A stretch of DNA of 64,000 bases from Pseudocercospora fijiensis CIRAD86 (Eukaryota; Ascomycota; Dothideomycetes; Mycosphaerellales; Mycosphaerellaceae). The DNA is taken from contig NW_006921548.1 in NCBI RefSeq assembly GCF_000340215.1, positions 49,400-113,399 of the forward strand, in the 5' to 3' direction. The stretch's first letter is position 1. Every line of letters starts with the position of its first letter. The notes under the pieces are model-generated. The model ran no database searches. It was given only the letters and a program-made list of their open reading frames with translations, and was not told the DNA's origin. Made by a program: the position numbers and the translations under genes. Shown here piece after piece: positions 46,145-57,169 of the stretch.

Positions 46145-48210
46145 ATAACTGTTAGGCACTAGAAGAAACTATTAGGTCTACTAGTTTAAGATTTAATAGC
46201 GCGGTATATAGTACTACCTAGCTTAGCGTTGAATTTTGTATATACGTTAGAGAGGTACTACGCCTAAGCCTTCTAAGCGTATAAGTATTACACGTACTAA
46301 GACATAACGCCGTAGCGGCTAATTCGGCGTAGACCTAGGAGTCCTTATCGGGTAGGATAAAAAAGAGGATCTGCGGGCGTAATTGAGACAGGTTACTAGC
46401 GGCATTCTAAGCCGCGGTAACCCAATCGCCGACGCCCTTACCTATAGCTAGCGCTATTGCTGCTTCTTCTCGTCCTTGCCGCCGTAGCTAATATAGCCCT
46501 ATATAAAGGCCTAGATAAAGCGCTCGATCGTAGACTTGTTAGGCTTACTACTAGAAATAACGAAGACGGCCTAGGACTTAAGCGGGCAAGGGTTGACCTA
46601 GAAGAATTGCTTGTCCTTTAGATCCTAGCGACTAGAGGTACCTAGCTTAGTCTTACTAACACTAAATTTGTCGGTAGGCGCTAGAAGAACGCGGCCGTCG
46701 ACTACGGTCTTATTTAGGTTAATAGTAATACTATACTTCTGCAAGATAGGGTCGTTACCCTAAGTTAGCATACCTAGACCGTACTAAATGCCGGTATAGC
46801 GCTATAGAGGGGCGGTAACTGCAAATTTGATTATATTAGATGTCTGACGCTTATCTATCTTAAAGGCGTATCGCTAATTCTCCTTAATTCGAAGAACCTC
46901 TATCGGCAGAATAGTGTTCTTGCCCTTAGTCATCTTAGAAAGAGGTAGGCCTAAGTACTATAGGCGGATATTGTATTTCTTAGCGAAGTAGTCGTAGATA
47001 GGGATAGTTACCTTATTGCCCGAAGGATTAGTAACCTGCACCTTGTACTACTTAGCGTCCTAGTAGATAAATCGCTTAATATAGTAGTCCTCCTCGTTCT
47101 GCTAACTACGGTACTTAGCAATAACGCGAACCTTCCGGAACTTCTTAAGACTAATACTATACTTGCCCTTCTTCCCCTAGCGCTAAATACCGGTAATAAG
47201 GTCGCTAATGTCGCGAGCACTATAGGCGAGAATAGCAGATTAATGAAGTATATCGGCAGTCTAGAAAGTGCCGTTAGCTATATCGACATTAATAGAAAGG
47301 CGGCCTAGGTAAACGACACGTAGAGACTAGTATATACCCTTAAAAGCCTCGACACCGCTACCTAAGATAGACCGAGTCTAACTACGAGCGAAGTATGCAC
47401 GCTTAATAGGTATATAGCGTTGTAATAGTGTCTAACGGAGGAGGTAGTCGGCGAAGGCAATAGCCTTAAGGTAGGTATTGTCGAACGAGGCCTTGCCCTA
47501 AAGGTAGGCTATTAATTGCTAGAAACCAACCTTATTGGTCTAACGGATGTTAATACGGTGCTTATTAGGACCGTTCTTGCCCGGCTTACGACCCTTCTCT
47601 TTATCGAGGTTAACTATTAGCCGCACTTTACGTATAATAGGACGACTAGACTAAGCTAGCTTGTTGCCGTCGAAGATAGCACTAGCACCGATCTCTGCCT
47701 AGACCTTCTTAGAGTTCTAGATAGCGTTAATAATGCTACGCTTCTCTATACCGTTACCGATTTATATATCGAACTAGTAGATAGGAATGTTAGGAAACTT
47801 CTCTACGTAGTATGTATTTAGGCCGACCTTATAGGCTTGACCTATCTTAGAAGGGGCCTAGCGTAGAGGCAGAGTAGATACCTCGTTGCCGCGGACAGTC
47901 GCCTAGCCGGCTATACTAAGGTCGAAGTTAAATTTCTTAGAATCTAGCTTTACGGCTAAAATAGTAGGGTTGCGTAGCGCCTAGTAGGTCGGTATTACTA
48001 TCGTAGGCGGCACCGCGAAGGGAGCGCGATAGAGCTATAGAGGTACGAGAGACCTTAGAGCGTACCGAGCGAGTAGCGTAGCCGGAAGACGAGGTAGTAG
48101 TGCTAGAAGTGGAACCTAAGGCGGAACTAGAGTTAACGGAGCGGCCGTCGGTAGGCTAGCGGCGGTTAGCCTCCTTATTAACGCGGGCCTTCGCTAGTCT
48201 AGCTATTGCG
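46145..48210 (-). pseudogene. Argonaute, RIP-degenerated and lacking the PIWI domain
   Basis: Argonautes bind small RNAs and carry out quelling and related RNA silencing in fungi. The minus strand reads, N to C: a Ser/Thr-rich start (48050-48150); the N domain with SKIGQAYKVGLNTYYVEKFP (about 47800-47850); the L1/DUF1785 segment GSGVEAFKGIY and LGRLSINVDIANGTF (47280-47360); PAZ with VTIPIYDYFAKKYNIRL (46960-47020); L2 with KTVVDGRVLLAPT; and the beginning of Mid with ISSSKPNKSTIERF and FFILPDKDS (46330-46560). Then comes a last piece ending YLSNVYTKFNAKLGS (about 46180-46240), which is the start of PIWI. Breaks are mostly TAG, plus two frame changes near 46430 and 46310. The catalytic PIWI part is absent: repeat E begins at 46144. 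Identification is very strong, and the plus strand is not coding. Confidence 0.92.
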
Positions 48211-48780
48211 ATTTCTTATACTAGTTAAGGTTAGGGGATAGTAAGGTAGGTAGAGGTACAAGTTAGTTAAGGTCGGCGGTAAGATAAAATAGCAGCATAA
48301 GACTTCTAAGTACTAGTATAGGCTCGAGGCGTATTATATAATTGTATTAGATATAGACAGTAATATATTAAATGCGTAGTAGATAGTAGTTAGCGGAAGA
48401 GGTCGTTCGTAGTTCGAAAGATAGTAGAAGAGCAGATGTGTTTTATATAAGATAGCTAAGCATTTCCCTACGGCTACGAAGCTAAGTTATAAGGCAAGCT
48501 AGGGCCCGCAACTTAATTGAAGTCGCGAGCTAGTGCCGAATATAAGGGCGGGCCGTCGCGAGGATAATCGAGGGATGTCGGGTTGCACTACGACCCGAGT
48601 ACTATAATAATAGTAAAGAAACTAGAACCTTAAGATATTAGAGAGATCGATCGAACTATAGTCGATTATAGATATCTACTACTACGTCTAGAACTGTATA
48701 CGATAGTAGGGTGCGCCGCCGGAAAACTAACTAAAGAGACATACTAATTATCGAATAATACGCTAAACGCCGAATAGATA
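48211..48780. other. Upstream region of Argonaute pseudogene, nothing recognised
   Basis: No frame and no repeat copy found. It would include the promoter of the original gene. Confidence 0.35.
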
Positions 48781-49530
48781 CCTATAACAAGCCCGAGGCT
48801 AGCCCTATACCTACTCGCTTACTTGCTACTAAATTGTCGCCTTTAGGCTTTTTACATCTTTGTAGAAGCTAATAGAGAGATTAGCTAGAGCCTTCTCGCA
48901 CTAACTTTCAACTTCGGTAATACTACTAAACTCGGTAAAGTAGTATAGTACTACCGCTAGGATAGTGCATTTAAACAGTTAAAGTGTCTTAAGAGTACTC
49001 CTTATTTCGCGCAGTTTCTATAGACGAACCTACTTCTATAAAGCGGCCTTCTTATTACGTAAAACGAACGACTATACGAAGCGGGTTAAGTCGAGGAAGT
49101 AGCCGAGATAGTAGACTTCGAGCAGGCTAATAGTAAGATACCGTAAATGCGGAAGTCTCTAGGTGCTAAGCAGGTAGTAGTCTCGTAAAATGCTTGTCTC
49201 GGTTACCGCCTTCTCGTTTCTATAGATTAGACTAGCGACCCCTTCGAGACGGTCGACGTAGATAACGTTCTCTTATAGTAGTATCGAAACAACCTCCTAT
49301 CGAATCTTATAGTTAAGGCTGTCGAATAGTTTAAGCAGATATATATTAAGACAGGGGTCGGGCTTCGGGCGAGCGATAAGGCGGCTAGGCGGACCTAGTA
49401 CAAACCGGTAGATACGATTGCGGATTTCGCTAGGGAGACCCTTAAAGCTAGTAGTACTATATAGTGTTAGGCTAAATGCTGCAATTTAGGGAGTAAGGGA
49501 ATCTATACGCTAGGGTTGACGTTTTTTAAG
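48781..49530 (-). pseudogene. RIP-degenerated ORF, Leu-rich, unidentified
   Basis: One minus-strand frame of about 240 codons with TAG as nearly the only stop. It reads PCLNIYLLKLFDSLNYKIR, ENVIYVDRLEGVASLIY, RYLTISLLEVYYLGYFLDL and VESxCEKALANLSISFYKDV. A mainly helical protein, with spaced Leu and Cys. Possibly a transcription-factor-like regulatory domain, but I see no zinc cluster, so this stays unassigned. Confidence 0.4.
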
Positions 49531-49850
49531 ATACTATAGCGACTAGAAGAAGTCTAAAGCGAATAGTTAGTAATTAATTAGGGCGATAGCGATAGCGAGG
49601 ACTTACCGATACGGACTGTTAGGTCGTAGTAGTATATAGAGGAAGGAAGTGTATACTACTAAGAATAATTAGAAGGCGGGCTCGGCGGGGTATTTATAGG
49701 CTCGTACTCGTAGCTACGCGAAATGTGTAATTAGAATGCTTAGCGAGCTTATTATTGCATTATAACAAACAGAGCTAATAATACGTTATATAGTCGGCAC
49801 TCCGGCTTTAGCCGACGCCGCCTCGCGGCTATCGCTCCCTCTATCTAAGT

Positions 49851-49877
49851 ATTTAGCTAGGGCCGTCCTAGCTAAAT
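49851..49877. repeat. Hairpin B, copy 8 (perfect 27-bp variant)
   Basis: Arms ATTTAGCTAGGGC and GTCCTAGCTAAAT around one base. Compensating changes (CGC to AGC on one side, GCG to GCT on the other) keep the stem paired. No hairpin A follows. 49531-49850 shows nothing else. Confidence 0.85.
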
Positions 49878-49899
49878 ATGTCTACGTAATACTCCGGCT

Positions 49900-50640
49900 T
49901 AATAGCGCTATAACTACGCGACCCCGACGGCCCTAACGAGTTCCCGATAACATTAGGATAGAGATTGTCGTATTAAGTTACGCATATCGAGTATAGCTCT
50001 AGCGAATGCGTAGAAAGCCCTACGTCTAGAGCAACATTAGGCGATACGGGCACGATATACTAGGCGGTAGACGAGGACTAGCAGGCGGCAAATACGTCTA
50101 TAGCAACATCGGGTAACACGGGCACGACAAACTAGGCTCTAGTCGAAGAGCAACGGGAGGGAGAGAGATTAGGTATCGGACTTATATATACTAGCTTATA
50201 TAACGGCGTAACTAATAGCTAAGTAGTAGGTACCGGCGAGCGAGAACTAGGAACGAACGCAAAAGGCAAGGAAGATAGGAAAATAGACGTAGCGAACGGT
50301 AAACAATAAACGTTATAAGTGCTAGGAACCTAGATATTAGCGGAGCGCAGTCGTAACGTATAGAGAGTCTAATCGAGCTATATAAGAAAAGACTACTATT
50401 AGTAGCCTATCGGACTAAGCCGGAAATACTACGCTCGACTTAGAAAGATCGTTATAGGCTACCGGATAGATTGAAGTATTCTAGCGTATCGCCTAGGCGC
50501 TACTACTTTAACAGACGATTAATGCAAGTATAGCTACTACTATACCCTAGTAAATTAAGGAAACGGATGCATTAATTCTAAAGAGACATAAAAGTAGCAA
50601 AGGCATAGGCTATATCGTCGTCCCTACTTCGTAGAGACAA
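49900..50640 (+). pseudogene. Coding-like segment with an internal duplication, unidentified
   Basis: At 50035-50155 a segment with ACGGGCACGA and AGCAACAT occurs twice about 70 bp apart. A plus-strand frame at about 50350-50620 reads RESNRAIQEKTTISSLS, NTTLDLERSLQATG and KSSKGIGYIVVPT with TAG stops. It would be a C-terminal part. The family is not recognised. Confidence 0.35.
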
Positions 50641-52610
50641 TATTAGAGCGTTAGCGACTACCCTTTCTTTGTCTTAACTTAGGCGTCTTAACTCCGGCTG
50701 TAACAGAATTGCTCTTCTTTCTCGGTTTCCTCGCCTAAGTATTATTGCTTCCCTCTTGTTACGTAGCAGAAGCCCTCTATGTCCTCTTCCTAGGTCGTAC
50801 TTCCTCTATAAACTCGTCCTAACTAGCGGCGGTACGCTTCGAGTTCTTACGTAGCGATACTCGTCTAGGAGGATTTTAGTTAAACTCTTCCTATAATAGG
50901 AGGGTAGAAGCCCGATCTCTCTCTATTTAACTTTAAGAGCGCGTAGTAAGTGTCGCGAGTGTCGAATCGCTCCTTCTACCGCGTAGAGTAGTAGGTATTG
51001 CTTCCTATAATCCTCTATTATGCGCTATAAACCTAGCGGCTTAATTGAGCTTTTTAGTTCTATCGGCGGTAGTTTAAATAGAGGGTCGAATACTATCGTT
51101 AATTACTAAGTCGCCGCTAGTAACGGCAGTAAGTAGATTCCTAGTTAATAGAGGCTTACTATCGCTAATAGGGCTACTAGGTTGTAATAAAGGCGTATCG
51201 CTTTGCGGGATAGCCGGTATTAGCAGACTACCGATATCGACCGCCTCGTTATCGGAGTCGTACCCCCCCCGAGTAACGTCGTTACCGAGTAATTTTCTAG
51301 TATCGAGCTCCTCGCTAGTAATACTAGGTTAGTCGCTAAGGACCGCGCCGTCGGGGTTCTATAATAGGGTCCGCGCTAATCGAACTATAGGGTGCGCTTA
51401 TCGGATATAGTCGTAAGTTATACTATTAACTATAGCCTTAGCGGAAGAAACCGGGTTTCTAATCTGTTCGATATAATACCGTACGAGCTTATAAAGAGCT
51501 AGAACGTTACCGTTAGTATGCAATGCGTCGGCAATTAACTTCGTAGCTTTAAGATGCTATTTCTTAATGCTTTAACGAGGGTTAGCGTAGAAGTATCCGG
51601 GGAGTAGTAGGGTCTTACTATTTTATATAGTTGACCGGAAGCAAGGAGATTATAAAGGGGTAAACGTTCGTTACTAGAATAGCGAGATAATTCGCGAGCC
51701 GACGGTTGTATTATAGTGTACTCCGGGTAGCTATAAGTAATAATTCCTCCGGCATTTTACTACCGGGGCTAAGATTAAGGCATTTAGAGACAAACTAGTC
51801 CTATAGTTAACTTAACTTCCCGCGTCTACGTCCGCCTAGGTTAGTGTTCGCTCTACTACTAGCGTTCTTAAGTGAGTCCGCCGCTAACGAATGCTATAGC
51901 TAGTCGTTACCGTTCTCGAGTTGTTCTATTAGCATTTTATATAACTCTAAGAACTCGACTAGGCTCTCTAGACGTTCGTAGTAGACTAGCGAGACCTCCG
52001 ACGTCTTCTCTATAGCTCGCCGTAACGTCTAAGCAGCTCGGGTAAGGGTAGCGTCCTAGTTCTACTGCCCTTATAGCAGCGCGAGCGCCTCTCGCTCGGA
52101 TAGAGGTATCGCCGTACTTCGCCGTCGAAGGGATTTAACAATATTAAACAGCTGCCCGATGCCTGCCTTATTAAGTAACCTAGTCTAACAAAATTCTATC
52201 TAATCTTATAGCTTAGGAAAAAGCTATTCTAGTATATAATAACTGCTAGAATAGTTCCGAGTCTTCCTAACTTGCAATTCCTAACGCAACGGGGCGGGAC
52301 TTCTAGTATCGACGAGCTCTAGCTCTTAGGAGGTAGTGTGCGGATTAGTAGGTTCGGTTCTCTCCTATACGGTAAGGGTCTATTCGGAGGCTAAGAATCG
52401 ACCTTGTATGCCTTTCTTAGTAGGAAGAGTGTCGTCGCCTACGATCTCCTCTATACTACTACTCGAAGCCGTATATCGGTTAAGTATACTCGTCTATCGA
52501 GCAAGCTAGTTCTTATCGCCTAGGAGGATAGGGATAAGTTCTATAGGTAGCCCCTCTAAATAGACTATAGTATCTTTAGGTAGCGGAAGAGGTTAAGCCT
52601 TTAGGGTCGG

Positions 52611-52668
52611 CTTCGCTTTTTGCTTCGCCTTTTGCTTTACCTTTTGCTTTACCTTTTGCTTCGCCTTA
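52611..52668 (-). repeat. Short tandem repeat encoding Lys-Gln-Lys units
   Basis: The word CCTTTTGCTT recurs at about 15-bp spacing four times. On the coding strand it gives alternating K and Q residues, with CAA/CAG codons unusually well preserved compared with the rest of the window. Confidence 0.7.
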
Positions 52669-52980
52669 CGGGGCTCCTTACCCTAACCGTTTATAGCGCT
52701 ATCGGATAGTCGGCCGTCGTAATTTTTGCCGCGAGATACGACGATAGTATCGTTAGGCTCGGATGTAGTAGCGTCGGGTATAGCGGGATTACTGTTTTAT
52801 AACGAGCTCTATCGAGTAACTCGGACAAGACCGGCATTAGTATCGTCTCCGTTATTAGCTCCGGCGGTATTATAATCTTCGCTAGTATCTACGGGCTCTC
52901 TATCTCCGCTAGCATTATTGTTACCTATATCCTCGGCTATAGCCTAATCTCCCTCCGGATCTGCCTCTTAATCTGCGTCC

Positions 52981-53220
52981 TTGTCTATATTCTTATCCGC
53001 GTTGTTATCGGTATCCTCTTTTGCGTCCTTGCCTAGAGTCTAATCTGCTCCTTACGCTGCGATATTATCTATATCCTTATTTGCGTCCTTAGCTAGAGTA
53101 TCGTCTGCTCCTTACGCTATATTGTTATTTGTATCCTTATTTGCGTCCTTAGCTAGAGTCTCGTATACTCCTTACGCTATACTATTATCTATATCCTTAT
53201 TTAGCGTCTCGTCTATATCT
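52981..53220 (-). repeat. 60-bp in-frame tandem repeat, about 4 units
   Basis: Units at 52981, 53041, 53101 and 53161 align with no indels (CTCCTTACGCTATA and TATCCTTATTTGCGTCCTT are common to them). Each encodes 20 acidic residues on the minus strand. Differences are mostly transitions. Confidence 0.85.
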
Positions 53221-54280
53221 TACGCTATACCCTTATCTAGATACTAAGATGTATCCTTATCTATACTAAGGTTATCCCGGCTTCGGCCGTAGTCGATATA
53301 ATTGTAGCTCTCGTCGGCAATACTGCTAGTATCCTCTTCGAGAGCGGTAGCTTTTTCGGCTATACTTAAGGTAGCGTCTTCCCTAAACGATTCTACGCTA
53401 TAAATGAAGTCTGCCGCGTCCCTATAGGGCGTATCCGGCACTAGTACGAAAGACTACTAACGATCGGATAGTATACGTTAGTAGGCAAATAGTATATAGA
53501 TAAGGGGATCTTGTATCGGTAGTAGGCGCTCCGCTTGTCGTCTCTACCTTAGTACTCGTCTAATTTTTTGTACGTAGTAATTCAACCTCTATATAGCAAA
53601 GGCAACGCGGGCAATCGTAAAGGTAATGTCGTCTTCGGGAATCTCGTAATCGGGGAATAGGAGGCGTAGTAGTATAGAGTCGAACTGCTTGCTTATATCG
53701 CGGTCTACGACGACCTATAGCGTCGTAGGATCGACGGATTCTTTGCCTAGAGGCGTACAATACAGGCCGATATAATCTGCTAGAGGGTAGGTGTCTATAG
53801 TAGTAGACAGCGTAGCAGGCGCGCTAAAGGACGAGTAAGGTAAAGGGCGTAGATAGTTCTTAGAAATGCGTCGACGATAGAGTTTACTAACCGCGTAATT
53901 GTTTTAATTGTAGGATAACGCGAATCTTTTACGGAAATAGGAAGGAAGGAAGCGGGGCAGGCCTAAGCGTCTCTACGCGCTAGTAAGTTTTCGGACTTAT
54001 GCTTTACGTAAGGCATGCTATACCTAATCGAACTGCCGATAGATAGGAGCTTATAAGCAAGGAGGATACTTACGCTCGCTAGGCTTCGTCTACCGATAAA
54101 GCCGGTTATTAGTCGAGGTAGAGTCTATACTTTAGTTAGCGACTAATACGCCCGATAGCTCTATCGTCGACGACTAATATAGTTTATACAGTCCTTCGGA
54201 TATCGGAATCGTAGAGCTTGTCGATATCTTACCTCGACGGGCGTATATTATTATATCGTAGGTAGTCTACCGTACGGATA

Positions 54281-54325
54281 GGTATATTAATTAGCTGCCG
54301 TATCGCGGGCCGATATTAATACACC
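54281..54325. repeat. Hairpin A, copy 6 (variant centre)
   Basis: Arms GGTATATTAATTAGCTG-side and ATTAATACACC around a different GC-rich centre (GCCGTATCGCGGGCCGAT), flanked by TA. No hairpin B nearby. 54010-54800 otherwise shows only short open stretches. Confidence 0.8.
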
Positions 54326-54799
54326 TACTTACTACTACGCGGGTTAATCGCACCGGGCGCAATTACGATCGGATAGTGCCTACCGGACCGATAACGGGCG
54401 TAAGTAAGCTACGACCGGAGGAGTTAAGTAGGATATATCTAGTACTAGTAGCATTAATTGTGCAGGTATTTCTTAGTACCTACGCTAAGCCCTCTAAGAA
54501 CTGCCTGCTAGTATAAAGAACCTACCGAGTTGCCTATATTAGAAACACTATTTCGTCTACGCTTTAGATTGTGTCCCTTACCGGGTCCTCCTCCTAATCC
54601 TTAATATCGAAATCGGGCTATCCTTCTAGGATAGACTCTACCTCGTTACTAAGATAACTAGACTCGGTTAGTATAAGTATAAGGGGTCGGTAGGATCGAG
54701 CATTACCCTTAGAATCGCTAAATTGTTTCGGGTACACCCTTTTTCTAGGAGAGGAGGCCTTTATAGTATTGCGCCCGTGTTCCTATTTTAAGTTTCCTA

Positions 54800-56486
54800 T
54801 CGTTACGAGGCTATTCCGCCGCAATTATGCTACGCGTACGAAGGTACGGTAGCAACGATATAAGGTTTAGATGTCGTTTTAAGCTATTAAAGAGGTAACA
54901 ATCTTCTAGTATCTCAACGGCGATTGTTAGTCGTTGCTAGTCGTTACTATACGGTCTTTCGTTATATAAATGCGGATTGCGCTAAATGTATAGGAGAATA
55001 TCCTATATACGGTATAAGTAAGCCGCTATAAGAAAGTAACATCCGTAGATTAGAGAGTCTTAGGTCGTATCGACTATATATACCGTTCTAGGCGCCTAAA
55101 TGCTATTGCAATGCATATTAGCGTTAGTTGCCCGCTAGTATTACAAGTCTATAACACGTATAGTAGACTTCTAGGTTGTATAGGTATACATACCCTACCG
55201 TACGTATATCGTAACCCTCGGGAGCCTTGTTCTATAAAACTCTACCGAACGAGGGCATTTTTACTACGCGGCACTAGCTAGTTCTTTTCTCCTTCGACGC
55301 CGATAATAAGGGTGCTATAACCTATCGAGTTAATATAATCCGGTAAGGTTATATCCTTCGTCGTTATAACCTAGAACTACCGTAGAGGAGGTATCTCGAG
55401 GCAGGCCTCCTCGTCTACCCGACTAAAGTAATTCTCTATTCTCCGCCGCACTATTTCTACTAAGTCAACCTCGAGTATCTCTTCGGGATAATAGCTATTA
55501 AAGTCGGCTTAAAGCTAAGCGCTTCCTAATTCGAGTACGTTAGTATAGCTACGGCACGCCTAGTTAGATTAAGTAAAGTAGTCTCGAATCTGTAATAGCG
55601 TGCGCCTCTATATGCTATAGTCCTCGTGTTCGACGTTAATATCTTCGGGAAGATAGACACTAATAGTACCGTCTAATTTATCGAGTCGGTCGAGTATTAT
55701 ATCAATTATATACCTAATCTTAGGCAGAAAGTAGGCGGTTTAATCGTTAGGCTAATCAAGGTTATAGCAGCGCTATACTATCCGATAGGGTCGAGGTACG
55801 GCGTAGATAAGCTTAAACTCTTCGTCTAACTATCGACGTAATTGTTTCTTATCGCGTAGGAATAGAATATCCGGCTATATGCGAGAGGATATAAGCTCGT
55901 AGATTGTACGTCTTTAGTCTCGACGTTTCTTAATATAGTAAACAGCGGTGTTTATATAGTCTTCCGTAGTCGTAATAGGGCGTACCGTATCGTATGCATT
56001 ATTCCGTGCTACAAGATCGCGATATAATAAAGTGTGTTTTAGAGTGTCGATCGCGCGCTTTTAATTAGTAGGCGTAGGCATAGGACAAGGTCTTATATCG
56101 ACTGTGCTATACTTCTATTTCTTCCGTAGTATGTGCCCGGAATGCAAAGTAGTAGCCTTTAGGTCTAGGCGTTTGTGTATTACGGGACTATAGTTGTTGC
56201 TAGTAGTTATTATTACGTACGGAGGATGCTTTTTACTAGGGGTTGTCTCGACCTAATGTTGAGTACGCTAAGGATCGGAGTTAATAACTACGTAAGAAAG
56301 TTGTAGGCGATTGCGCGGTTGTTTAGCTTCGATCTTAGAATCGCTAGTTCTAGAGGTAGCGGAACTAGATTTCGAACTAGCTTTGTTATAATTATCCGTA
56401 AAACGGAGCTGTCTTTATACGCTCGAGGCGAAAGCTATATTAGAGGTCGTAGGTAGATACGGTAGTATAAGAGGGAAGGAAGGCAT
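54800..56486 (-). pseudogene. RIP-degenerated ORF of about 540 codons, unidentified
   Basis: From an ATG at 56486-56484 (MPSFPLILPYLPTTSNIAF) one minus-strand frame is readable to about 55180 with few stops other than TAG. An N-terminal Ser/Lys-rich region (KASSKSSSATSRTSDSK) is followed by HTLLYRDLVARNNAYDTV, RDKKQLRRxLDEEFKLIY, DIILDRLDKLDGTISVYLP and ILEVDLVEIVRRRIENYF. A second frame continues at about 54800-55130 (IVDTTxDSLIYGCYFLIAA), suggesting an intron or indel near 55150. This is one of the best preserved frames in the window. It is mainly helical with no signal peptide, and I do not recognise the family. Confidence 0.5.
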
Positions 56487-56867
56487 ACGCACCTCCTAAA
56501 ACCCGTAAGGGCGTGTTTTTAATGTTCCTCGGTCGTAGATTCGGACTGTTGTTTGTTTATTTACAAACCTTCGAGCTCGCGCGGGAACGCTAGGGAAGCT
56601 AATCTAGATTTGTCGACGGCTCTACTAGTTTAATCGCTATACATTACGGCTATCTAACATTATCCCTATACCGCTAGGGCGGTGTGTCTACGGGATATAA
56701 TTGTAGCAACCCCTATACCTCTATTAATTAGAGATACAGTCCTCGGTCGATATTACTACGAATTATGTATACGACACATCTCCGCTAAAATTAGAGCACT
56801 TTTTATTTCTTATATAATTAGTGCGGTTGACGGTGCGATCCGATAGGGGTCTACGGGACTTCCCGCC

Positions 56868-56892
56868 TTTCGCTAGGGCGGTCCTACGGAAA
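56868..56892. repeat. Hairpin B, copy 9
   Basis: Arms TTTCGCTAGGGC and GTCCTACGGAAA, preceded by CGGGACTTCCCG. Confidence 0.75.
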
Positions 56893-57012
56893 TCAAGTAT
56901 ATAGACACGGCTAGAATAGCAACGGCAAGACAATACGGGTCTTTATTAAGATTTAGGAGCAGGTATAGACTATGCTACGCATAGTATGCTCGCCGTACTA
57001 TTATAGTCTATA

Positions 57013-57057
57013 GGTATATTAATTAGGAGCCGTAGCGTAGATAGCGGTTAATATACC
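57013..57057. repeat. Hairpin A, copy 7
   Basis: Arms GGTATATTAATTA and GGTTAATATACC around AGGAGCCGTAGCGTAGATAG. TA at both edges. About 120 bp after hairpin B copy 9. Confidence 0.8.
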
Positions 57058-57169
57058 TATATTAGTAAACCCTGCGGCATCTTAGCAGACTACTAGATAC
57101 GAAAGAAGTAGGGATTAGGTATAATAGCATCTCTATAAGAGAGCGTTAGGTCTTTATTTGCGATATCTA

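Larger units (their letters stand above)
50650..54010 (-). pseudogene. RIP-degenerated long ORF (about 1,100 codons) with acidic 20-residue repeats and a KQK tract
   Basis: The minus strand stays readable in one frame from about 54010 down to about 51900, with TAG the dominant stop. Order: an N-terminal folded-looking region (SILLRLLFPDYEIPEDDITF, 53640-53700); an acidic part (ADFIYSVESFREDATLS); four 20-residue acidic repeats at 52981-53220 with the core LAKDANKDIDNSIA; a Gly/Asp/Asn-rich linker; a basic tract of alternating Lys-Gln-Lys (52611-52668); and a C-terminal helical region (SLVYYERLESLVEFLELYK and IEQLENGND, about 51890-51990). Below 51800 the frame is less certain. The architecture suggests a modular regulatory or chromatin-associated protein, but no domain is recognised. 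The opposite and shifted readings at 53560-53760 are shadows. Confidence 0.5.

Noticed and set aside
46145..48210. Splice introns to explain the two frame changes in the Argonaute remnant
   Set aside because: No convincing GT...AG pair with a branch site spans the shifts, and small indels are sufficient. It cannot be settled without an intact homologue.
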